Below are positions 1 through 7,114 of a stretch of 64,000 bases of DNA, piece by piece (positions within the stretch are counted from its first letter, which is position 1; each line of letters opens with the position of its first letter). The notes beneath the pieces were generated by a model. The model did no database searches and was not told the origin of the DNA. It saw only the letters and a program-made list of their open reading frames with translations. This DNA is from Deltaproteobacteria bacterium UBA1386 (GTDB lineage: Bacteria > Desulfobacterota > Syntrophorhabdia > Syntrophorhabdales > Syntrophorhabdaceae), in the NCBI GenBank assembly GCA_002305765.1, contig DBQU01000076.1, positions 44,499-108,498 on the forward strand, in the 5' to 3' direction. The position numbers and the translations under genes were made by a program.

Positions 1-596
1 TCGCCTTCGTCGGCGTTGCAGACGACGTATTTCACGTCACCCGGTGACTGAAAGGCGAACTTCCATTTCAACCCCGTCGGGAATCCGCCGCCGCCGCGGC
101 CACGCAGGCCCGACTTCAGCACTTCGTCGATGACCTCTTCCCGGGTCATCGAGGTTAGCGCCTTCCCCAGGGCCAGGTAACCGTCCCGGGCGATGTACTC
201 CTCGATGTTCATCGGGTTGATGACACCACAGTTTCTCAGAACGATCTTGATCTGGTTCTTGAAGAAATCTATCTCCTTCATCGAAGGGATGGTCTTGGCA
301 GATACCGCCTCCTTGTAAAGAAGGCGCTCGACTATCCTGCCCTTGAGAAGATGCTCCGTTACTATCTCTTCGGCGTCCGCAGGCGTCAGTTTCTGATAGA
401 GAACCCCTTCCGGGTAGACCAGCGCCAGAGGACCCAGGTCACAGGAGCCGATGCACCCCGTTTCTATGACCTTGATCTCATTCTGCAGACCCTGTTCGAC
501 AATCTTATTGACAACCGCATCCCTGATCTGACGGCAACCGGACGAGACGCATGCAGCCCCGGCACAAACCAATATGTGAGCGCGAGATACCTCCAT
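1..596 (-). CDS. NuoF/HydB-like flavoprotein subunit, partial (cut by window edge)
   Basis: N-terminal ~198 residues of a NADH-binding (51 kDa-type) hydrogenase subunit; the rest lies outside the window. An ATG at 596 opens a thioredoxin-like [2Fe-2S] domain with all four cysteines (CAGAAC near residue 11, TGCIGSC near 48). It continues into the FMN-binding loop GRGGGGFPTG and the acidic NADEG motif at the edge. Family knowledge: such subunits carry FMN and FeS clusters and pass electrons between NAD(H) and the hydrogenase. It follows a NuoE-like gene by 15 bp and is the last visible gene of the minus-strand hydrogenase operon. Unlike the operon's other NuoF (2947-4527), it keeps its N-terminal cluster ligands. 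Confidence 0.9.
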   Translation of the reverse strand, partial: MEVSRAHILVCAGAACVSSGCRQIRDAVVNKIVEQGLQNEIKVIETGCIGSCDLGPLALVYPEGVLYQKLTPADAEEIVTEHLLKGRIVERLLYKEAVSAKTIPSMKEIDFFKNQIKIVLRNCGVINPMNIEEYIARDGYLALGKALTSMTREEVIDEVLKSGLRGRGGGGFPTGLKWKFAFQSPGDVKYVVCNADEG

Positions 597-611
597 GTTT
601 ATCCTTCCTCC

Positions 612-1106
612 TTACTCATACTTTTCCAGCACATCCATGAGATGCGGTGGCTTGATCCGCCCGTAGACGTCCTCGTTGACCAGCATTGCCGGCGCGAGGC
701 CGCATGCACCGATGCAACGCACAACGTCGAGGGAATACCGCCTGTCCTCCGTTGTGCCGCCGACCTTGATCCCGAGTTCTCTCTGGGCCTTGTCCAGGAC
801 CTCCTGGGAACCTCTCACGTAACATGCCGTGCCGAGACAGACCTTCACGCTGTTGCGTCCCTGGGGTACGGTAGAGAAGAAATTATAGAAGGTGATGACG
901 CCGTACACCTCGTTGAGCGAAACGTTGAGGCCTTCGGCGACCATCTCCTGGGCCTTTCTCGGAAGATAACCGAACAGGTTCTGCGCCTTGTGCAGGACCA
1001 TGATAAGGTCTTCTCCCTTCCCCCGATGCTCCATGATGACTTCCTCGAGCCGGGGATAGAGCTCTTCCTCCTGAACCTCGGCACAGTGGCATTGCTTTTC
1101 TGACAT
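612..1106 (-). CDS. NuoE/HydC-like [2Fe-2S] thioredoxin-fold subunit (second copy in operon)
   Basis: 164 residues, matching the 24-kDa NADH dehydrogenase subunit family. A helical N-terminal half carries the usual GYLP and VITFYNFF segments. The C-terminal thioredoxin-like domain has the cysteine pattern CLGTAC then CIGAC that holds one [2Fe-2S] cluster. The N-terminus is slightly extended and has its own cysteine/histidine cluster (KQCHC). It lies 38 bp after the hydrogenase catalytic gene and 15 bp before the truncated NuoF, so it probably pairs with that NuoF as a diaphorase module. The operon has another NuoE at 4524-4982. Confidence 0.9.
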   Translation of the reverse strand: MSEKQCHCAEVQEEELYPRLEEVIMEHRGKGEDLIMVLHKAQNLFGYLPRKAQEMVAEGLNVSLNEVYGVITFYNFFSTVPQGRNSVKVCLGTACYVRGSQEVLDKAQRELGIKVGGTTEDRRYSLDVVRCIGACGLAPAMLVNEDVYGRIKPPHLMDVLEKYE

Positions 1107-1144
1107 CTTGCTCCCTCCCTCTTAGAGTAACCTGGCGATCGAAC

Positions 1145-2911
1145 TTACTTGTTCGGCAAAACCTTGCCGTCCACGGTACTCCGTTTATAGTAATGAGTAT
1201 GGAGAAGTTTGTGGGCCTTCTCCGAATTTGGTTTCTCCAGATATTTCTCGTACAGCGCCTGTACGGAGGGGTTCTCGTGGGAACGCCTCCAGGGCAGGCT
1301 GCGGTCTTCCTCGTACAGGGACTCACCCCTGCGTGCCCGCTTCGCGATATTGCTGCCCCAGGACTGGCCTCCGCCGCCGACGCATCCGCCGGGACAGGCC
1401 ATGACCTCGATGAACTGGTACTCGGACTTTCCATCCTTCGCGATCTGGTCCCTTACCTTGTCGAGAAGCGCCCGTGCCTGGCCGCAACTGTGGGCCACGG
1501 CGACCTTCACCTTCGTCCCATCGATGTCGATCTCGGCCTCTTTTATCCCCTTAAGACCCCTGACGGGCTTTATCTCCACGTCCTCCAGTTCCCGTCCCGT
1601 GACGAGACGGTAGGCACTCCGCACCGCGGCTTCCATAACGCCTCCCGTGGCGCCGAAGATGGTGGCCGCGCCGGTGTAATCACCCAGAAGGTCATCGGCG
1701 GGTTCATCGGGCATTTCTCTTATGTCGAGTCCTGCCTCACGCATCATCCTGCCCAGTTCCCTCGTCGTGAGGACGTAATCGACATCCCTGTGCCCGCTTG
1801 CGTTCATCTCGGGCCGCAGGCACTCGAACTTCTTCGCGGTGCAGGGCATCACGGAAACGGAGACTATCTTCGCGGGGTCTATCCCTTTTGCCTCGGCGTA
1901 GTAGGTCTTCGCCAGGGCTCCGAACATCTGCTGCGGCGATTTGGCCGTGGACATATGAGGGATCATGTCATGGAAGAAGGTCTCCATGAACTTTATCCAG
2001 CCCGGGCTGCAGGAGGTGATGAGAGGCAGGTTCTTCCCCGAGGTAAGCCTGCCGATAAGCTCGGTACCCTCCTCCAGGATGGTCAGGTCGGCGGTGAAGT
2101 TCGTTTCCAGGACCGCGTCGAAGCCGAGCCTTCTCAAAGCGGCGTGCATCTTCCCGCTCACCAGCGAGCCCGTCGGCATGTCGAACTCTTCGCCGAGCTG
2201 GACCCTCACCGCGGGCGCCTCCTGAACGACGACGAACTTGTCGGGGTCGTGGATCGCGTCCCACACCTCATCGACGGCGCTCTTCTCGTACAGGGCCCCG
2301 ACGGGGCAATGAACGACGCACTGCCCGCAATTGATGCAGACGCTGTTGCCGAGACCGGCATTGAAGGCCGTCGTGATGACCGTGTCGAACCCCCTGTGGT
2401 TCACGGCCAGGGCGTTCACGGTCTGAACCCTGCTGCACACCTCGATGCATCGTCCGCAGAGTATGCACTTGTTGGGGTCACGGACGATGGCGACACTCGA
2501 ACGGTCGATGGGAAGCTTCTCTTTCAGGGCGTTGCCATAATCCAGAGTGTTGATGCCGACCGTGGCGGCAAGCTTCTGGAGCTCGCAATTGTTGTTCTTT
2601 ACGCACGTCAGGCACTCGGTGTCATGATTGGACAGGATCAGCTCGACGAGCTGCCTGCGTGTCGCCATGACGCGAGGCGTATGGGTCTTCACCTTGAAAC
2701 CGTCGGCGGCGGGGGTCATGCAGGACCTTTTCAGACCCGGTATGCCCTCTATCTCGACAACACAGATGCCGCACTGCCCTCCCGGCGTAAGGTCAGGATG
2801 GTGACAGAGTGTGGGGATCGTGAATCCGGCCTTCTTCGCCGCCCACAGGATGGTCGTGCCCTCGGGCACTTCCACCGGTATATTGTTTATGGTCAGTTTT
2901 ACCATGCTCAT
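1145..2911 (-). CDS. [FeFe]-hydrogenase catalytic subunit (HndD/HydA type)
   Basis: 588 residues. Domains in order: NuoG-like [2Fe-2S] ferredoxin (to ~80), His/Cys-ligated [4Fe-4S] segment (HDTECLTC), two [4Fe-4S] motifs (CILCGRCIEVC, CINCGQCVVHC), H-cluster domain, and a small-subunit-like tail (~530-585). H-cluster motifs are TSCSPGW (L1), MPCTAKKFE (L2) and ACPGGCVGG (L3). L1 is unusual: the usual pair of cysteines is Cys-Ser. Start: an earlier in-frame ATG exists at 2929, but the AAGGAG site just upstream of 2911 favours MSMVKL. It sits between two NuoEF pairs, so it probably couples H2 production to NADH and possibly ferredoxin; bifurcation is inference. Cytoplasmic, no signal peptide. 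Confidence 0.93.
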   Translation of the reverse strand: MSMVKLTINNIPVEVPEGTTILWAAKKAGFTIPTLCHHPDLTPGGQCGICVVEIEGIPGLKRSCMTPAADGFKVKTHTPRVMATRRQLVELILSNHDTECLTCVKNNNCELQKLAATVGINTLDYGNALKEKLPIDRSSVAIVRDPNKCILCGRCIEVCSRVQTVNALAVNHRGFDTVITTAFNAGLGNSVCINCGQCVVHCPVGALYEKSAVDEVWDAIHDPDKFVVVQEAPAVRVQLGEEFDMPTGSLVSGKMHAALRRLGFDAVLETNFTADLTILEEGTELIGRLTSGKNLPLITSCSPGWIKFMETFFHDMIPHMSTAKSPQQMFGALAKTYYAEAKGIDPAKIVSVSVMPCTAKKFECLRPEMNASGHRDVDYVLTTRELGRMMREAGLDIREMPDEPADDLLGDYTGAATIFGATGGVMEAAVRSAYRLVTGRELEDVEIKPVRGLKGIKEAEIDIDGTKVKVAVAHSCGQARALLDKVRDQIAKDGKSEYQFIEVMACPGGCVGGGGQSWGSNIAKRARRGESLYEEDRSLPWRRSHENPSVQALYEKYLEKPNSEKAHKLLHTHYYKRSTVDGKVLPNK

Positions 2912-2946
2912 GTAATCTCTCCTTGACATGACCGCTCAGATCAGAA

Positions 2947-4527
2947 CTATTGTACCCTGCTGTACACCTCGTCCCTGAAGAATCTCAGGGAACTCGTTAT
3001 GGGCAGGACAGGCGACTGTCCAAGCGGACAGAACGACGTGTCGCGCATAACCTCCGATATGGAGACGAGCTTGTCGACATCCTCGGTCTTCCCCTTCCCT
3101 TCCGCTATGCGGTCGATTATCTCAGCAAGCTGGTTCGTGCCGAGACGGCAGGGCACGCAATGGCCGCAGGATTCATGCCTGAAGAAGTGGAGAACGCTCT
3201 GGAGCATCCCCACGATATCGGCGTCCTCGTCCATGACGAGGATGGCGCCAGAACCCAACACCGCCGCGTATTCTTTAAGGTTCACGAAGTCCATCTTCGC
3301 GTCGAGCATCTCCGGCCCCATGAAGGCACCCGCGGCGCCGCCGACGAGGGCGCCCTTGAACTTCTTGCCGTCCTTGATGCCGCCGGCGTATTCATATATG
3401 ATGTCGCGCAGGGTTGTGCCCATCTCCGCTTCGATGAGGCCCGGCGTGGCCACGTTCCCGATTATGGTGTAGACCTTGGTCCCGGGACACTTGTCCGTAC
3501 CGTAACCGCGGTACCAGGCGGCGCCGTTGCGGACTATCTCCGGTACGTTCGCCAGCGTCTCCACGTTGTTGACGACGGTCGGTTTGGCCCAGAGGCCCTC
3601 CGTCACGGGATAGGGGGGTTTGTTGCGGGGATGACCCCTCTTCCCTTCCAGGGACTCGATGAGCGCCGTCTCCTCGCCACAGACATATGCCCCAGCGCCC
3701 TTCATGACCGCGATGTCGAAGCTGAAACCGCTCTCGAGTATGTCGTCTCCGAGAAGCCCGTACAACCGTGCCTGGGTAATGGCCTTCTCGAGGCGTTCGA
3801 TGGAAAGGGCGTACTCGCCGCGAATGTAGACAAAACCCTTCGTCGCACCCACCGCGTATCCCGCGAGGATCATGCCCTCGATGAGCTTGTGGGGATCGCC
3901 TTCAAGGATGAGCCTGTCCTTGAACGTTCCCGGCTCGCCCTCGTCGGCATTGCATATGATATATTTGACATCGCCGGGCGCCCTGGCGGCAAACTCCCAT
4001 TTCATGGCCGTCGTGAAGGCCGCTCCGCCCCTGCCCATGAGCCCTGAGTCCTTTACCTCTTTTGTGACCCCGGCAGGCTTGAGGTCGGTAAAGGCCTTTT
4101 CGAGCGCCTCGTATCCGCCCTCTGCGATGTATTCGTCAATGTTCTCCGGGTTGATGACACCGCTGTTGCGCAGCACGATCCGGGGCTGTTCCCTGAGCAG
4201 GCCCGTTTTTTCCTTCTTGATGACGTGCTGTTTGGGCATCTCCGTCATGATGAGCCTTTTCACGGGTCTTCCCTTCAGAAGGTGCTCCTCGACGAGTTCG
4301 GCAGCGTCCGCGGGCGTCACATTCGCGTAGTAGATGCCTTCCGGATAGACCACGATGACAACACCCTGACCCGTCGCCCCTATGCTGCCTGTTTCCAGTA
4401 CGGCTATCTCGCCGGAAAGACCCTGTTTGTTGATCTCCTCCACCAGGGCCTTCTCGACAGCACGGGCACCCGCCATGATCGTCCCTGCATCGATACTGAT
4501 CAATACGTGGTTTCTAACGAGGTTCAT
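2947..4527 (-). CDS. NuoF/HndC-like flavoprotein with cysteine-free N-terminal domain
   Basis: 526 residues. The FMN/NADH core is intact (GRGGAAF, ICNADEGEPGTF, GAGAYVCGEETALIESLEGKRG), as is the C-terminal [4Fe-4S] site (ESCGHCVPC plus SFCPLG). Two oddities. The N-terminal thioredoxin-like domain, which normally binds [2Fe-2S], has none of the four cysteines (IDAGTIMAGA and ETGSIGAT where CxGTxC and TGCxGxC are expected). The protein also ends without the C-terminal two-[4Fe-4S] ferredoxin domain present in the homologue at 13385-15277. The start is preceded by AGGAG and overlaps the NuoE stop by 4 bp (ATGA), implying coupled translation. Probably still oxidises or reduces NAD(H), with a shortened electron path. 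Confidence 0.9.
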   Translation of the reverse strand: MNLVRNHVLISIDAGTIMAGARAVEKALVEEINKQGLSGEIAVLETGSIGATGQGVVIVVYPEGIYYANVTPADAAELVEEHLLKGRPVKRLIMTEMPKQHVIKKEKTGLLREQPRIVLRNSGVINPENIDEYIAEGGYEALEKAFTDLKPAGVTKEVKDSGLMGRGGAAFTTAMKWEFAARAPGDVKYIICNADEGEPGTFKDRLILEGDPHKLIEGMILAGYAVGATKGFVYIRGEYALSIERLEKAITQARLYGLLGDDILESGFSFDIAVMKGAGAYVCGEETALIESLEGKRGHPRNKPPYPVTEGLWAKPTVVNNVETLANVPEIVRNGAAWYRGYGTDKCPGTKVYTIIGNVATPGLIEAEMGTTLRDIIYEYAGGIKDGKKFKGALVGGAAGAFMGPEMLDAKMDFVNLKEYAAVLGSGAILVMDEDADIVGMLQSVLHFFRHESCGHCVPCRLGTNQLAEIIDRIAEGKGKTEDVDKLVSISEVMRDTSFCPLGQSPVLPITSSLRFFRDEVYSRVQ

Positions 4528-4982
4528 ATCTCTTTTCTCCTCTTATCAAGGATGGCATCGACCTTCTCCGGTGTGAGATTGCCGAACATCTCTTCGTTTA
4601 GCATCATGGCTGGTGCCACACCACAGGCGCCGAGACAGCTTGTCAGCTCCAGCGTGAACATTCCGTCCTTGGTTGTCCCCCCTACATCCACTTTCAGCGA
4701 ACCCTTGAGATAGTCGAGGAGCGAGTGCGCCCCCATGAGATGACACGGAGGGGACTCGCAGAGGCGTATGATGTTCCTGCCCCGGGGTTTGAGGCTGAAC
4801 ATCGTGTAGAAGCTAGCCACGCTGTGCACGTAGCTGTACGGGACATTCAGATAGTCCGCGCAGGCCTCGATGTCTTCCTTGGCGAGGTACCTCTCCGGGT
4901 TGGTATCCTGAAGATCGTGCATGATGTAAAGTATGTTGCTGAGGTTTGGTTCAAATTTCTTGAGAATAGCTTCCCTGTCCAA
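4524..4982 (-). CDS. NuoE/HndA-like [2Fe-2S] subunit, TTG start
   Basis: 152 residues of the 24-kDa NADH dehydrogenase family, with SFYTMFSLKPRG and ligands CESPPC and CLGAC. A longer reading of the same frame runs back to 5156 but only overlaps the HndB-like gene; the proper start is TTG at 4982, preceded at 5 nt by AAAGGAGG. It lies 19 bp after the HndB-like stop and overlaps the NuoF start by 4 bp. It should feed electrons between NuoF and HydA in the first flavoprotein module of this operon. Confidence 0.88.
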   Translation of the reverse strand: MDREAILKKFEPNLSNILYIMHDLQDTNPERYLAKEDIEACADYLNVPYSYVHSVASFYTMFSLKPRGRNIIRLCESPPCHLMGAHSLLDYLKGSLKVDVGGTTKDGMFTLELTSCLGACGVAPAMMLNEEMFGNLTPEKVDAILDKRRKEI

Positions 4983-5001
4983 GCCAGCCTCCTTTGCTTG
5001 C

Positions 5002-5352
5002 CTAAATGGCAAATTCCGAAACGGGGTGCCCGTTGACCACGTGCTCCACCACCACCCTTTTTGCCTTCTCAGAATCCATGTTCCCGTAGACGACGGCTGG
5101 CTTGTCTTCCTCGAAGACCTCCACCATCGGCTCCTGTGAGGCGAGACCTTTCTCACCCGTCTGCGTCACGACGACGTCGGAAAGGTTCCGTTTCCCCACC
5201 TCTTCAACAAATGTCTTGAGCACGTCACGCGCGCCGGCGGCTATTCCGCTCGTCCCCATCCCGACGACGATCCGCACCCGTGCCTGCTTCTGCCGCAGTT
5301 CCACATCTTTTTGTGCCTTTTCCCTTATTTTTTTCAGCTCTTCAAGATTCAT
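5002..5352 (-). CDS. HndB-like small subunit, ligand-less thioredoxin-like ferredoxin domain
   Basis: 116 residues. A charged N-terminal helix (MNLEELKKIREKAQKD) precedes a domain that resembles the [2Fe-2S] thioredoxin-like module of HndB and NuoF N-termini. The cluster motifs are degenerate: VVGMGTSGIAAGA and TGEKGLASQEP contain no cysteine, whereas the family pattern has four. The order HndB-HndA-HndC-HndD is that of Desulfovibrio NADP-reducing hydrogenase operons (established knowledge). Without ligands it is likely structural or regulatory rather than an electron carrier. A clear AAGGAGG site precedes the start, and a possible internal promoter lies just upstream (5380-5407). Confidence 0.8.
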   Translation of the reverse strand: MNLEELKKIREKAQKDVELRQKQARVRIVVGMGTSGIAAGARDVLKTFVEEVGKRNLSDVVVTQTGEKGLASQEPMVEVFEEDKPAVVYGNMDSEKAKRVVVEHVVNGHPVSEFAI

Positions 5353-5379
5353 CTCTCGGCCTCCTTATGATGATAACAA

Positions 5380-5407
5380 TCTATATAAAATCATAGATGT
5401 TCGTCAA
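5380..5407 (-). promoter_or_regulatory. Possible internal sigma-70 promoter before the structural hydrogenase genes
   Basis: On the minus strand TTGACG (5407-5402) and TATAGA (5385-5380) are separated by 16 bp. The -35 overlaps the end of the ATPase gene and the -10 lies in the short gap before the HndB-like gene. It could give the structural genes expression independent of the upstream sensor genes. Motif match only. Confidence 0.4.
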
Positions 5408-5921
5408 GATATTTGCCTAGGAAACCAATGACTTCCGGATGGTTCACCGGAACGTCACCGAGTTCCTTTTTCATCTCTTCCGTATCGAGTTCCAGGGTCC
5501 TGCCGTCGACGGAATAGCGAAGATCGAAATCGACATCGGGGTGGCTCACGATGAGTACGAGAAAGGTGTCGCGTATGTTCCCCAGCGGGGGCAGATCGGG
5601 GTGCCGGCAGTCGAAGGTGACCCTTATCCTTGTCCCCGCGCCCTTCGCGCTCGTCAGCTCGAAGCTGCCGTCCGTCGTCTCCGCCGTTCCCTTGAGGAGA
5701 GGTATCCCGAGCCCCACCTTTCTTCCCGTCTTCGTGGAGAAGAAGGGGTCCTGCACCTTCAACACCGTTTCAGGGTCCATCCCGGCCCCGTCATCGGCTA
5801 CCGTGAGGCTCAGCATCGCCGTCCGCGGGTCCTTTTCCACCGCGATACCGATGCGTTTCGCCCCCGCCGTCACTGAGTTCATCGCTATGTCCATGATATG
5901 TGATGCAATATCCTCCATCAT
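5391..5921 (-). CDS. Small GHKL ATPase, hydrogenase-operon type
   Basis: 176 residues. A histidine-kinase-like ATP-binding fold is seen through the N-box region (HIMDIAMNSVTAGA), G1 (VADDGAGMD), a following loop (DPFFSTKTGRKVGLGI) and GAGTRI. There is no phospho-acceptor histidine domain, no sensor and no membrane segment, so it resembles anti-sigma-factor kinases more than sensor kinases. Such stand-alone ATPases recur in [FeFe]-hydrogenase operons next to PHP and DRTGG proteins (family knowledge), with no settled function that I know of. It lies between the PHP gene (19 bp) and the HndB-like gene (38 bp). Confidence 0.8.
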   Translation of the reverse strand: MMEDIASHIMDIAMNSVTAGAKRIGIAVEKDPRTAMLSLTVADDGAGMDPETVLKVQDPFFSTKTGRKVGLGIPLLKGTAETTDGSFELTSAKGAGTRIRVTFDCRHPDLPPLGNIRDTFLVLIVSHPDVDFDLRYSVDGRTLELDTEEMKKELGDVPVNHPEVIGFLGKYLDEHL

Positions 5922-5940
5922 GATGACGATTCCCGTCTCT

Positions 5941-6690
5941 TCACGACCGCCCCGCCTGCCCGGTCAGCGATTGTTCTCCCAGGGCCCTGAGGGCCCCTTC
6001 GATGCTCACGCAATCGGGCGCGTCGAGCGTCAGATGTGTTCTCCTCTTTCCGATGTCCCCCGGATAGTGGGCATCGGAGAATGTCACAAAGGGCAGCCCC
6101 TTCCTCATGATAAAGGGCATAAGGTCCCCGGCCTTGCCCCGGTCGCGTATCTCCAGGGCGTCAAAGGGAATGTCCGCCGGCACGAAACCAAGCTGGCTTA
6201 TGATGCTGAAGGTCGGGCTGTCGACATGGGAGGCGATGGCGATCCCCCCGTGGGATTTTATCCAGGACACGGCCTCCTCTATGGATATCCCGGCCGAGCT
6301 GATAAGCAGCCTCTCCTCGCTGCGGACTATGTTGTCCTCCCCGTCCACGACCACCTGGTCCCCCCAGAACTCCACGTCGTTGGCCACCGGCGGCAGAAGA
6401 TCGTAGACCATGAGCTGCAGCGCGTACGCGGTGTCATAGTCGTCGAAGATGGCGATGACATGGACCTCCTCCATGGTCTGAAGCTCCATGCCCGCAAGGA
6501 CGACGAGCCCGCTGCGCTCTCCCGCCTCCCTGACATATGGTGTGTTCTCCGCCATGTTATGGTCCGTAACGGCTATGATATCCAGTCCCGCCTCCCGCGC
6601 CTTCTCGACGATCGCCCGGGGCGACATGTCAAGACTGCCGCAGGGTGACAGGGTCGAGTGTATATGCAGGTCGCAGGCAAATTCCGGCAA
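5941..6690 (-). CDS. PHP-domain metal-dependent phosphoesterase-like protein
   Basis: 249 residues starting with the PHP signature DLHIHST. Further metal-site motifs include AVTDHN, GMELQT, a histidine in VHVIAIF, IASHVDSP and TFSDAHYPGDIG. The family hydrolyses phosphoesters with a tri-metal site; the substrate here is unknown. Its repeated occurrence in [FeFe]-hydrogenase operons suggests a role in enzyme maturation or signalling (inference). It lies 7 bp after the DRTGG gene, in the same operon. Confidence 0.85.
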   Translation of the reverse strand: MPEFACDLHIHSTLSPCGSLDMSPRAIVEKAREAGLDIIAVTDHNMAENTPYVREAGERSGLVVLAGMELQTMEEVHVIAIFDDYDTAYALQLMVYDLLPPVANDVEFWGDQVVVDGEDNIVRSEERLLISSAGISIEEAVSWIKSHGGIAIASHVDSPTFSIISQLGFVPADIPFDALEIRDRGKAGDLMPFIMRKGLPFVTFSDAHYPGDIGKRRTHLTLDAPDCVSIEGALRALGEQSLTGQAGRS

Positions 6691-6697
6691 GTCCTCT

Positions 6698-7039
6698 CTA
6701 ACCTCTCTTCAGACGTTCGTACACGAGAGCGGAGAGCTCGAATGCCGAAGAAGTTCCCCTGAGGACCGCTATACCCTCCTGTTTCGCCTTCTCCAGGAAG
6801 GATCCTTCCAGGTCCAGTTTCCGCGGGATGATGATGGCGGACACGTCCTTGAGCTTTGCCACTCCAAGAATGTTCACATGCCGCTGGATCGTGATCCACA
6901 CCGCATCGTCACCGATGTTGGCGATCACATCCGAGAGCAGATCGGAGGTGTACCCCGACCTCACCGGCCTATCCATGTTCGTCTCTCCCGTTAGCACCTC
7001 AAGTCCCAGCACCTCCGCAAGCTCACGAACGTTCATCAT
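6698..7039 (-). CDS. DRTGG-domain protein
   Basis: About 113 residues. The sequence (VRSGYTSDLLSDVIANIGDD, then NILGVAKLKDVSAIII) matches the DRTGG domain, a small module found next to CBS domains and in hydrogenase operons and thought to bind a nucleotide or other small ligand. A longer ATG at 7069 lacks a ribosome-binding site, while GGGAGGGG lies directly before the ATGATG at 7039/7036; either of those two is the likely start. A diverged sister is encoded at 8960-9310. Confidence 0.78.
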   Translation of the reverse strand: MMNVRELAEVLGLEVLTGETNMDRPVRSGYTSDLLSDVIANIGDDAVWITIQRHVNILGVAKLKDVSAIIIPRKLDLEGSFLEKAKQEGIAVLRGTSSAFELSALVYERLKRG

Positions 7040-7114
7040 CCCCTCCCTGTGGACGGTTATCCCGCCCATATATTAATGGTACCTCCAGCATCCCCCTGAC
7101 CGTCCCGACACTCG

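Noticed and set aside
351..1103. Long plus-strand open frame over the NuoF/NuoE genes
   Set aside because: It is antisense to well-conserved flavoprotein subunits; high GC gives many long shadow frames. No family resemblance.
1193..2926. 577-codon plus-strand frame antisense to hydA
   Set aside because: The minus strand encodes an unmistakable [FeFe]-hydrogenase over the same DNA.
4983..5156. N-terminal extension of the 4524-4982 NuoE gene
   Set aside because: Arg/Trp/Ser-rich nonsense sequence overlapping the HndB-like gene in another frame; a TTG with an excellent ribosome-binding site explains the real start.
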